A DNA stretch of 5,459 bases from Bacillota bacterium (lineage in GTDB: Bacteria; Bacillota_H; UBA994; UBA5500), in the NCBI GenBank assembly GCA_012727835.1, contig JAAYGE010000091.1, forward strand, positions 1 through 5,459. The letters are read 5' to 3'. The position numbers and the translations under genes are program-made. Under the pieces are notes generated by a model. The model saw nothing but the letters and a program-made list of their open reading frames with translations, did no database searches and had not been told where the DNA came from. This document shows, piece after piece, positions 1 through 5,459 of the stretch (the stretch's first letter is position 1; each line of letters begins with the position of its first letter).

Positions 1-10
1 CTGATGCGGT

Positions 11-49
11 AAAAACCCCGATGCGTCCGGCTTTGTTTGGCATCGGTTT
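11..49 (-). terminator. Possible hairpin/terminator at the window edge
   Basis: CCGATGC at 18-24 pairs perfectly with GCATCGG at 40-46, and flanking A and T runs can extend the stem with a small mismatch. The loop is 15 bases. Read on the - strand, the stem is followed by GG and then five Ts, which resembles an intrinsic terminator. On the + strand the tail is only TTTA. No gene ending here is visible in the window, so the functional call is weak and the structure may be chance. Confidence 0.3.
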
Positions 50-60
50 AGAATGCAAAT

Positions 61-123
61 GCCCCGACTTTGCGAATGGGCCGCATCTGCACAAAAACAG
101 GGGTTTCCTTCGCAAAATCGTTT
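61..123. repeat. Interspersed palindrome-ended repeat, copy A
   Basis: This 63-base segment matches 545-607 in the same orientation with five substitutions and no gaps (A/B positions 65/549, 68/552, 82/566, 99/583 and 118/602). It is bounded by an inverted repeat: TTTGCGAA at 69-76 and TTCGCAAA at 109-116, so a transcript could fold into a stem with a 32-base loop. The similarity stops sharply outside the element, as expected for a dispersed repeat (REP or MITE-like) and not for duplication of a longer region. No transposase or target-site duplication was found. Confidence 0.75.
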
Positions 124-384
124 TACTTATGAATATTGGATGGCATTCTTAGCTTTCCCTGCGGTACGCTACCCTTTTCTATATTTACGAGGTTTTTTCC
201 TGCAATGGACGTGGGGTTTGGGCTGCCGAGTGGCTGGCCTAAAACTTGTGCTCTGATCTGCTAGCTAGATCCGTCTTGAGAGTGTACCGGTCAGAGTTTA
301 ACCGGAGGAAGAGTGTGTGATTTGGTATTTATCACCAGCCCCATTGGCCAATACAATTGCCCATAGCTACCTAAAACGAAAGCC

Positions 385-406
385 CCCCGCACCAAAAGAG
401 CGGGGC
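385..406. terminator. GC-rich hairpin, possible bidirectional terminator
   Basis: CCCCGC at 385-390 pairs with GCGGGG at 400-405 across a 9-base A-rich loop. A-rich sequence on the left (AAAACGAAAG) and T-rich sequence on the right (CTTGTTTT) can extend the stem imperfectly. The shape suits an intrinsic terminator readable in either direction, but neither side has an uninterrupted U tract right after the stem. It could instead be an internal stem of a structured RNA that ends at the stronger terminator about 100 bases downstream. Confidence 0.4.
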
Positions 407-497
407 ACTCTTGTTTTGCTAACTCTGCAGTCAAAAGACAGTAGCAGCAGACGGTCCCCTCTAACGGGTCAGTGCGGATGTAACTGGGTGAGCCTTC

Positions 498-522
498 AAC
501 CCCGATACTAACGGGGTTTTTT
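498..522 (+). terminator. Rho-independent terminator
   Basis: A perfect 7-base-pair stem, AACCCCG at 498-504 with CGGGGTT at 512-518, encloses a 7-base loop and runs straight into six Ts (517-522). This is a textbook intrinsic terminator for + strand transcription. It lies about 320 bases before cas6, so it should end any upstream transcript and insulate the cas operon. What transcript it serves is not clear, because no coding gene was recognised upstream in the window. Confidence 0.7.
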
Positions 523-544
523 GTTATCCAACTGGGAAGCAATA

Positions 545-607
545 GCCCGGATTTTGCGAATGGGCTGCATCTGCACAAAAACGGGGGTTTCCTTCGCAAA
601 ACCGTTT
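545..607. repeat. Interspersed palindrome-ended repeat, copy B
   Basis: This is the second copy of the element at 61-123, offset by exactly 484 bases and in the same orientation. Its terminal inverted repeat is longer by one pair: TTTTGCGAA at 552-560 with TTCGCAAAA at 593-601. Two of the five differences from copy A turn A or C into G, and the extra stem pair here suggests this copy keeps the better fold. It begins 23 bases after the terminator T run and lies between it and cas6. Confidence 0.75.
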
Positions 608-827
608 CGTGCCGAAGCTGTGATATTAGTTTTCCCCGGCAGTCTTCTGTTATTTTCCTATTTCTCTATTCACGTTGCCTTTTCCTTCAGTAAGTTTAGT
701 ACATCCAACCGCCTTGTTGCTGATAACCCTTTTGCAGGCAACTCTATTCGTTCATGTTTGAAATTTTACTCTGTTTGGCAAAGGAAAATAGATCATTTTG
801 TCGAAATAATGCATACAAGCAAAACGA

Positions 828-834
828 AAGGCGG
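828..834 (+). promoter_or_regulatory. Ribosome binding site of cas6
   Basis: AAGGCGG lies six bases before the ATG at 841 and differs from AAGGAGG at one position. It decides the start: the in-frame ATG at 754 has no purine-rich Shine-Dalgarno sequence before it and would add 29 residues lying outside the conserved Cas6 fold. Confidence 0.65.
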
Positions 835-840
835 AAACCT

Positions 841-1779
841 ATGGAACCCTTTTTTTGCGCTTCAAAGTTAATAGAACAGTTGCGGGCGGGGGTTTTCAAG
901 ATCAACTTTCGGGCGGAGAAAACTTTATACTTGCCCCGGTACAAAGGCTCTACCCTGCGAGGGGCTTTCGGGGCTGCTTTGCGGCAGATCATGTGCGCAA
1001 CTAAACAGCCCGATTGTAACACCTGCCTATTAGGCGAACAATGCCTTTACTGCAGCACTTTTGAAACATCCCGCGGTAATCGGGCGGTGGCTCGGCCTTA
1101 TGTAATAGAGCCGCCCCTTACCGAAAAGACAATGTATACACCGGAAGAACCTTTTCAGTTTGGTCTGGTTTTGATTGGCCCAGCCCTAGACCATTTTCCG
1201 TACCTGGTTATTGCTTTGCAGGCCATGGGTGAAAACGGTATAGGCCGGGGCAGAGGGCGTATGTGCTTGGAAAACATAGAAGCCATGCACCCTCTTCGTT
1301 TGCCTAAGCAAATTTATGAGAGTACGAGTAACGTTATCAACACGATAGATGATATGTTTATCACGACACCAGACCTGCTTACTGAGAAAGAATATAAGGA
1401 GTTAGGCATTGAGTTCATGACGCCAGTGAGGTTAACACGGCAAGGAAAGCTGCAGGATGAGTTTACTTTCGAATTGTTGGTGCGCGCCCTATTGCGCCGC
1501 TTCCACGATCTGTGCCCCTGGGTAGCTGTGCCTCGGGGAGCCCATGATGAATTGCTGGAGCAGGCAAAGCAAATTTCCACCAGTAGTAATAGCCTTACCT
1601 GGTTTGACTGGGAACGTTATTCCAGTCGCCAGAAGGGACGGATGAAGCTGGGTGGCCTGGTAGGCAAAGTTTCACTGCAAGGTGAATTGACCCCATTTAT
1701 CCCTCTCTTACGATGGGGTGAAGTGTTGCATGTGGGCAAGAATACGGTATTTGGTTTGGGGAAATACCGGCTGTTGTGA
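841..1779 (+). CDS. cas6: Cas6 CRISPR precursor-crRNA endoribonuclease
   Basis: Cas6 is a metal-independent RNase that cuts the CRISPR transcript within each repeat to give mature crRNAs, and belongs to the RAMP (repeat-associated mysterious protein) superfamily. The product is 312 residues, typical of the stand-alone Cas6 family with the Cas6 C-terminal domain. Visible landmarks: the LPRYKGSTLRGAFG motif at residues 31-44; four cysteines spaced C-x2-C-x5-C-x2-C (59, 62, 68, 71), probably a zinc site; a glycine/arginine-rich loop GIGRGRGRM (133-141) closing the first ferredoxin-like half; and the C-terminal glycine-rich RAMP loop VGKNTVFGLGKYRL (298-311). The catalytic residue cannot be fixed by eye; His297, next to the glycine loop, is one candidate. 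The ATG at 841 is chosen because an AAGGCGG ribosome site precedes it. This is the first gene of the operon and ends 10 bases before cas3. Family call is firm; subtype is not determined by Cas6. Confidence 0.92.
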   Translation: MEPFFCASKLIEQLRAGVFKINFRAEKTLYLPRYKGSTLRGAFGAALRQIMCATKQPDCNTCLLGEQCLYCSTFETSRGNRAVARPYVIEPPLTEKTMYTPEEPFQFGLVLIGPALDHFPYLVIALQAMGENGIGRGRGRMCLENIEAMHPLRLPKQIYESTSNVINTIDDMFITTPDLLTEKEYKELGIEFMTPVRLTRQGKLQDEFTFELLVRALLRRFHDLCPWVAVPRGAHDELLEQAKQISTSSNSLTWFDWERYSSRQKGRMKLGGLVGKVSLQGELTPFIPLLRWGEVLHVGKNTVFGLGKYRLL

Positions 1780-1784
1780 GGTGA
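1778..1784 (+). promoter_or_regulatory. Ribosome binding site of cas3 (supports GTG start)
   Basis: GAGGTGA overlaps the cas6 stop codon and matches the anti-Shine-Dalgarno consensus at all seven positions. Its core GG (1780-1781) lies eight bases before GTG at 1790. The in-frame ATGs at 1718, inside cas6, and at 1829 lack a comparable site. The overlap with the cas6 stop suggests translational coupling. Confidence 0.75.
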
Positions 1785-1789
1785 GAGAG

Positions 1790-4219
1790 GTGCCGATTCG
1801 CGATATTAGTTCCCTATTTGGGATACTTATGGGCAATGACCGATTACGCCCCTATGATTACCAGCTGGAAGTAGCCAGGACATTGTTAGATGGCCATAAT
1901 ATTGTGCTTTCGGCTCCCACCGGTTCAGGTAAAACCTGGGCGGCCTTGCTACCCTTTGTTTATGCTTGGGTAAACGGAACTCCGCTCGCCGATAGGCTGC
2001 TGTATTGTTTGCCCCTTCGTTCGTTAGCCCATTCCCTTTATGAGTCTACCTGTAAGGCCCTCGAACGGGTGGCACAACGCTTCCCCGATATGCAAATACC
2101 CCGGGTAACAGTTCAGACGGGGGCTAGAAAAGATGATCCCTTTCTGCAAGGAGAGATCATCTTCACCACCATCGATCAGGTTTTGTCTAGCTACTTGCTG
2201 GCTCCCCTGTCTATTCCGAAGAAACTCAGCAACATTAACAGCGGCGCTCTGGTCGGTTCGTTGGTTGTATTAGATGAAATTCACCTGTTAGATGGGCAAA
2301 GGGCTTTAAAGACCTCGCTGGAGATGGTAGATCGTTTGCAGCACATGAGTCAGTTTATGTGCATGACAGCAACCCTATCGCAACCGGCGCAGCAACAATT
2401 AGCCAAGATGTTAAAGGCCAAACACGTAGCCCTTACACCCGATGAAGTTAAGCAACTGCCTAGCCATAGGCAAAAGGAACGGCGTTATTATATGCATTTA
2501 ACTCCTTTGACAGGAGAGGCGGTGGTTGCTGCCCATAAACATAGAAGCATTATAATTTGCAATTCCGTGGGCCGGGCCCAGGAAATATTTCAAGAGATCA
2601 CCCATCTGCTTGGAGATAGCGAAACGCAAATCTTTCTGTTGCATAACCGTTTTTTCGCAGCTGACCGGGAAAGAATCGAGGCCCAACTTGATGTGTACTT
2701 TGGGCCGCAGGCAACACGCGGCAATGCTATTTTAGTTGCTACCCAGGTGGTGGAGGCCGGGTTAGACATTAGTGCTGATCAGTTACATAGTGAGCTAGCC
2801 CCGATCAACTCGCTGGTGCAACGGGCCGGCCGTTGTGCCCGTTATGGCGGCGAGCGCAGCAGGGGTGAGGTCCATTGCTACCTGCTGCCCTGCAATAGGC
2901 AGGGACAAATGCGCTTAGGCCCCTATCGGGAACTGGGAAGCATTGTCGAGGCCACCCGGCAGGCCTTGCTGGCATCCCATGGGAAAATACTCAGCTTTCA
3001 TGATGAGCAACAAATACTTGATGCTGTGCTAGCCACCATGGAACGTGAGCAACTACAGGTGCTAGAACGAGACCTGATGCAGATTCAACAGCAAATAGCC
3101 GAGTTACAAAGACGGGCCGATGGGGCTGGCACCAGCGAGGTGCGAAATTTAATTCGCCATATAGATAACGTCAGTGTTTTGCTTACCGACGATACCGACG
3201 CCTGGTCGCCTTATTTGGATATCGAATATCTGAGTTTGCCCCGGGTATCCCTCTGGGCCTTGGAGCCCTATCTGCAACAGGCAGGCGAGTTGGGAGCCCG
3301 TATTTTGGTCGAGGAAGACCCGGAAGCTGATACTTATACATGGGTTCCAGCCCAAAAGTCCCTTGATCTTTTTACTGCTGGCTGGCTAATAGCTCTGCAC
3401 CCAGATATTGCCCATTATAGCCCCACCAGAGGTTTGGTGCTAGGAGAAGCTGGCCCACTTGTTGAGCACCCGGCCCGGGCAGTGTCGGTCTACCCTAAAC
3501 CCAATTATGTGTGTGAAACCTGGTTACAACATGCGGAGGCGGTGCTCGGCCAGGGGAAGAAATTGTTAGTCGCCCACGCCATCGGTTGGCAGCGAGTGCA
3601 GGAAAGCTTGCAATTGCCCGATTCCAACTTGCCACTGGAACTGGCGCTGTTGCTGCACGATGTGGGGAAGCTCAGTGTAGACTGGCAGGAACACATTCGT
3701 TTCTGGCAGAGCCGGGCTGACCCTAATAATGAAACTTTCTTGTTGGGTGAGCCCTTGGCCCATAGTACGTTTAACTGGGCAGAGCATCAGGCCTTGCAAG
3801 CAGCGTTCAATCGCCGCCGAGGTCCCCATGCTGTGCCCGGTGCCTTCGCAGTACAACCATTAATATATGACTGCCTGTTAAGCGCCTCTTGGCCAGAAGA
3901 GCAGGTAGAGGGCGCCACCGCCTGCATTATCAGTGCCATCGCCCGCCACCATGTGGCCAGTGCCCATTCGTTGAGTCCTTTTAAACTGGTGCCTGAAGCT
4001 ATCATGCAAGTGCAGCGGGCCTTGGCTTTGCTAGATATACAATCCCCTCTGGGAAGTGATAGCCTGTTAGATTCCCCCTGTCCGCAGGAACAAAGGCAGT
4101 TTAAACACTATTTAGTCTCGGACTTTAAATGGTTCCCGCTGTACTGGTTAATTGTGCGCATACTGCGCTTAGCCGACCAAGCATCACATATAGAAGGGAG
4201 GGAAGAAAATGTTGGTTAA
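1790..4219 (+). CDS. cas3: Cas3 helicase-nuclease with C-terminal HD domain
   Basis: Cas3 is the effector of type I CRISPR immunity: a superfamily 2 helicase translocates on target DNA marked by Cascade, and an HD nuclease cuts the displaced strand. From the GTG start the product has 809 residues. Helicase motifs: Walker A APTGSGKT (42-49), DEIH box (162-165), motif III TAT (193-195), motif V around ATQVVEAGLDIS (317-328) and motif VI QRAGRCARYG (344-353). A glutamine-rich helix at about 416-443, probably coiled coil, leads into a less conserved linker. The HD domain follows with all expected ligands: His581, His623-Asp624 (HDVGK), His658, His720-His721 and Asp796. All catalytic residues are therefore present and the enzyme is predicted active. 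The order is the reverse of most Cas3 proteins, in which HD comes first. It ends overlapping the next gene by 11 bases. A GTG start with a perfect ribosome site is preferred to the ATG at 1718, which would overlap cas6 by 62 bases. Confidence 0.95.
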   Translation: MPIRDISSLFGILMGNDRLRPYDYQLEVARTLLDGHNIVLSAPTGSGKTWAALLPFVYAWVNGTPLADRLLYCLPLRSLAHSLYESTCKALERVAQRFPDMQIPRVTVQTGARKDDPFLQGEIIFTTIDQVLSSYLLAPLSIPKKLSNINSGALVGSLVVLDEIHLLDGQRALKTSLEMVDRLQHMSQFMCMTATLSQPAQQQLAKMLKAKHVALTPDEVKQLPSHRQKERRYYMHLTPLTGEAVVAAHKHRSIIICNSVGRAQEIFQEITHLLGDSETQIFLLHNRFFAADRERIEAQLDVYFGPQATRGNAILVATQVVEAGLDISADQLHSELAPINSLVQRAGRCARYGGERSRGEVHCYLLPCNRQGQMRLGPYRELGSIVEATRQALLASHGKILSFHDEQQILDAVLATMEREQLQVLERDLMQIQQQIAELQRRADGAGTSEVRNLIRHIDNVSVLLTDDTDAWSPYLDIEYLSLPRVSLWALEPYLQQAGELGARILVEEDPEADTYTWVPAQKSLDLFTAGWLIALHPDIAHYSPTRGLVLGEAGPLVEHPARAVSVYPKPNYVCETWLQHAEAVLGQGKKLLVAHAIGWQRVQESLQLPDSNLPLELALLLHDVGKLSVDWQEHIRFWQSRADPNNETFLLGEPLAHSTFNWAEHQALQAAFNRRRGPHAVPGAFAVQPLIYDCLLSASWPEEQVEGATACIISAIARHHVASAHSLSPFKLVPEAIMQVQRALALLDIQSPLGSDSLLDSPCPQEQRQFKHYLVSDFKWFPLYWLIVRILRLADQASHIEGREENVG
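4196..4202 (+). promoter_or_regulatory. Ribosome binding site of the third cas gene
   Basis: GGGAGGG lies inside the 3' end of cas3, six bases before the ATG at 4209. It is a strong Shine-Dalgarno match and fixes the start of the downstream gene in a frame different from cas3, with an 11-base overlap that favours coupled translation. Confidence 0.7.
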
Positions 4220-5459
4220 TGAATTCCACGTTCCTAAACGAACTCAAACCTATGCCGATGTTTTAGTCGCCGTTGGCTTGGCCAAGCTGTTGAGCCTTTG
4301 GCCGCAAACAAACAGTATTCAGCTGCGTGATCGGGGAGCCCATTACCAACTACTTTTGTCGAAACCCTTAGACTGGAAACAAGCGCGCCAGGCTCCTTTG
4401 GGTCCGGTTTACCCGTACATTCTATTTAAGCCCACCGATCCTAAGCCCAAGGCGGCTTCTGAGCTAATCGATTACTCCCATGAAAGGCAAATTGAGGAAG
4501 CATACCGTAAGTATGTGGAGGCAACAAGAAATCGGGAGAGCAAACAAGCTGCCCAGGTAGCCGAAACGGCCCCGCCTACTCCTAGGGAAGACTTGCAGCT
4601 ATTTAAAGATTTTAATAGTCTGCGGATGGGGTCGCCCGCCTATAGCAAGCTTTACTTGGCATTAGAGGAGATTCCGGAAGAGTTGCCCCTGCTTGTTTTA
4701 AATCGGCTGAGCGATCTACTGCCCAGCGGAGTAACTGTCGAATGGACTAAGGTGCCGGAGCCCAACTTACCCGCATCTAGTTTGCAGTTGTTTAGCCCCA
4801 TTACAGGAAAAGGGGTACATCGGCCCAAAGCCGATGGAGCTGGAGTGGGGCAATTTAGTAAGAAGCTAATCGATTGGTTTGAAGAGTGGATGAAGTATAT
4901 AGCCATGCACGTCATACTTAGTAGCCATCGGGCCGGTGACAATACGATTGTGTTAGCCATCGCTCCCGAGGACATTTCCCTTGACGGTCTAGCTACAGTC
5001 CGAAGGGAGCTGCTCAGGAAGGGGTTATGGGGCAACTTGAAGGTGGAGATAAACGCCACATTATCTATTGCGCAATCCCTTATTGCTAATTCCGAGTTTG
5101 CTAATCGCGGTGTAATTCGCCTAAGGGGAAGAAGGCCTAACCAGCTGGTGCGCGGTATTTACATTTCCTACTTTAAGAGTCTAGGTACGGGTAAAGCGCT
5201 GATGAATAATGCCTTTCTCGGAATTCCCGGCTGGTTCCCTATTGAAACGCAAGAAGATGCGGATGCATGGCTTGCCATTTTAGATGAGCATTCCCGTTTA
5301 ATTAGAGGGCTAGCTGAAAATAAATCGGATCATTTGCCGCTCCTAGTTGCTTATCGAGATTTTATCTCCGGTGGGCGTCTTAAGGATTTGCTAGATTTCC
5401 TCGTTAGTTATGGAATTATGACCATGAGCCATCTGGAAGATAGGAGATGGGTACGGCAC
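4209..5459 (+). CDS. Probable Cas8-like large subunit, 3' end outside window
   Basis: I translated this frame directly: 417 codons without a stop, running off the window edge, so the true length is unknown. The ATG has a GGGAGGG site six bases upstream and overlaps the cas3 stop. I do not recognise the family with certainty. Visible parts: an N-terminal TYADVLVAVGLAKLL segment (14-28), loosely like the opening of several Cas8-type proteins; a charged, alanine/proline-rich flexible linker at about 103-127; a probably folded helical/strand region from about 130 onward; and a helix-rich stretch ending LLVAYRDFISGGRLKDLLDFLVSYGIM (378-404). There are no cysteines in the visible part, so no zinc finger, and no HD or GGDD signature, which argues against Cas10 or Cas10d. 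The large-subunit role is inferred mainly from position after cas6 and cas3 in an operon that still lacks a large subunit. An unrelated accessory Cas protein is possible. Confidence 0.6.
   Translation, partial: MLVNEFHVPKRTQTYADVLVAVGLAKLLSLWPQTNSIQLRDRGAHYQLLLSKPLDWKQARQAPLGPVYPYILFKPTDPKPKAASELIDYSHERQIEEAYRKYVEATRNRESKQAAQVAETAPPTPREDLQLFKDFNSLRMGSPAYSKLYLALEEIPEELPLLVLNRLSDLLPSGVTVEWTKVPEPNLPASSLQLFSPITGKGVHRPKADGAGVGQFSKKLIDWFEEWMKYIAMHVILSSHRAGDNTIVLAIAPEDISLDGLATVRRELLRKGLWGNLKVEINATLSIAQSLIANSEFANRGVIRLRGRRPNQLVRGIYISYFKSLGTGKALMNNAFLGIPGWFPIETQEDADAWLAILDEHSRLIRGLAENKSDHLPLLVAYRDFISGGRLKDLLDFLVSYGIMTMSHLEDRRWVRH

Larger units (their letters stand above)
1..840. other. Gene-poor region upstream of the cas operon
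   Basis: I see no supportable protein gene on either strand here. The open frames present are short, overlap one another in several frames, run through the repeats and hairpins, and encode peptides with no recognisable domain. What the region does hold is listed separately: two copies of an interspersed repeat, a possible edge hairpin, a GC-rich hairpin and a rho-independent terminator. The part from about 608 to 827 is rich in T and pyrimidine runs on the + strand and should contain the cas promoter. I could not find a -35/-10 pair with acceptable spacing; TTGAAA at 758-763 and AATAAT at 805-810 are isolated half-matches. No CRISPR repeat-spacer pattern, tRNA or known riboswitch was recognised. 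Confidence 0.7.

Noticed and set aside
53..256. 67-residue open frame on the + strand
   Set aside because: It runs straight through repeat copy A, has no ribosome site before its ATG and encodes an aromatic-rich peptide without a recognisable domain. The part encoded by the repeat would recur wherever the element occurs.
257..270. Near-palindrome GCTAGC/TAGATC near 255-271
   Set aside because: Short, imperfect and not linked to any promoter or gene start, so no operator call is justified.
291..599. 102-residue open frame on the - strand
   Set aside because: It starts within repeat copy B and crosses the terminator and the GC hairpin. A gene containing a good terminator and an interspersed repeat is unlikely, and no domain is visible.
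373..830. Ten-base match AAAACGAAAG at 373-382 and 821-830
   Set aside because: Too short and A-rich to be meaningful, and the flanks do not match; probably coincidence.
754..840. N-terminal extension of cas6 from the ATG at 754
   Set aside because: No Shine-Dalgarno sequence precedes it, and the added 29 residues are unlike a Cas6 N terminus; the ATG at 841 has AAGGCGG at proper spacing.
1..840. CRISPR array or degenerate array remnant
   Set aside because: I looked for regularly spaced 28-37 base repeats and the usual GAAAC/GTTTC ends. The only repeat is the pair 484 bases apart, which does not have array spacing.
521..871. 116-residue open frame on the + strand
   Set aside because: It begins in the terminator T run, passes through repeat copy B and overlaps the start of cas6. 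Its Phe/Ser-rich sequence reflects pyrimidine-rich DNA, not a protein family.
1718..1789. N-terminal extension of cas3 from the ATG at 1718
   Set aside because: It would overlap the conserved glycine-rich end of cas6 by 62 bases and has no ribosome site; the GTG at 1790 has a perfect GAGGTGA.
4652..5059. 135-residue open frame on the - strand inside the third gene
   Set aside because: It is antisense to a continuous, well-initiated + strand frame with normal codon use and shows no domain or ribosome signal of its own.

Overview
The window holds the first part of a type I CRISPR-Cas effector operon on the + strand, preceded by about 0.8 kb of gene-poor DNA with repeats and hairpins. Two genes are clear: cas6 (crRNA-processing endoribonuclease, 841-1779) and cas3 (1790-4219, helicase first, HD nuclease last). 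A third gene begins at 4209 and is still open when the window ends. It is probably the Cascade large subunit (Cas8-like), but I cannot place it in a named Cas8 family. No CRISPR repeats, cas1, cas2, cas4, cas5 or cas7 are visible. If the operon is complete, cas5 and cas7 should lie downstream.

Region by region: 1-840 has no gene I can support. It carries two diverged copies (58 of 63 bases identical) of a palindrome-ended element at 61-123 and 545-607. It also has a possible hairpin at the left edge (11-49), a GC-rich hairpin (385-406) and a good rho-independent terminator (498-522). The terminator would shield the cas operon from upstream transcription, so the operon promoter should lie in 523-840, although no convincing -35/-10 pair stands out there. 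From 841 on, the DNA is almost continuously coding. cas6 and cas3 are 10 bases apart, and cas3 and the third gene overlap by 11 bases. Each start has its own Shine-Dalgarno sequence, as expected for a co-transcribed unit.

How the genes would work together (established for type I systems): Cas6 cuts the CRISPR precursor transcript into crRNAs. A Cascade complex built around a large subunit plus Cas7 and Cas5 carries the crRNA to target DNA, and Cas3 is recruited to unwind and degrade that DNA. Here the large subunit is the proposed role of the third gene.

Organism: strong GGAGG/GAGGTGA-type ribosome sites, an intrinsic terminator with a T run, roughly even base composition and mixed codon use suggest a Firmicute. 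A clostridial anaerobe of the Peptococcaceae/Thermoanaerobacterales sort is my guess, with low confidence at family level. The two least ordinary points are the inverted domain order of Cas3 and the unassigned, cysteine-free large-subunit candidate.
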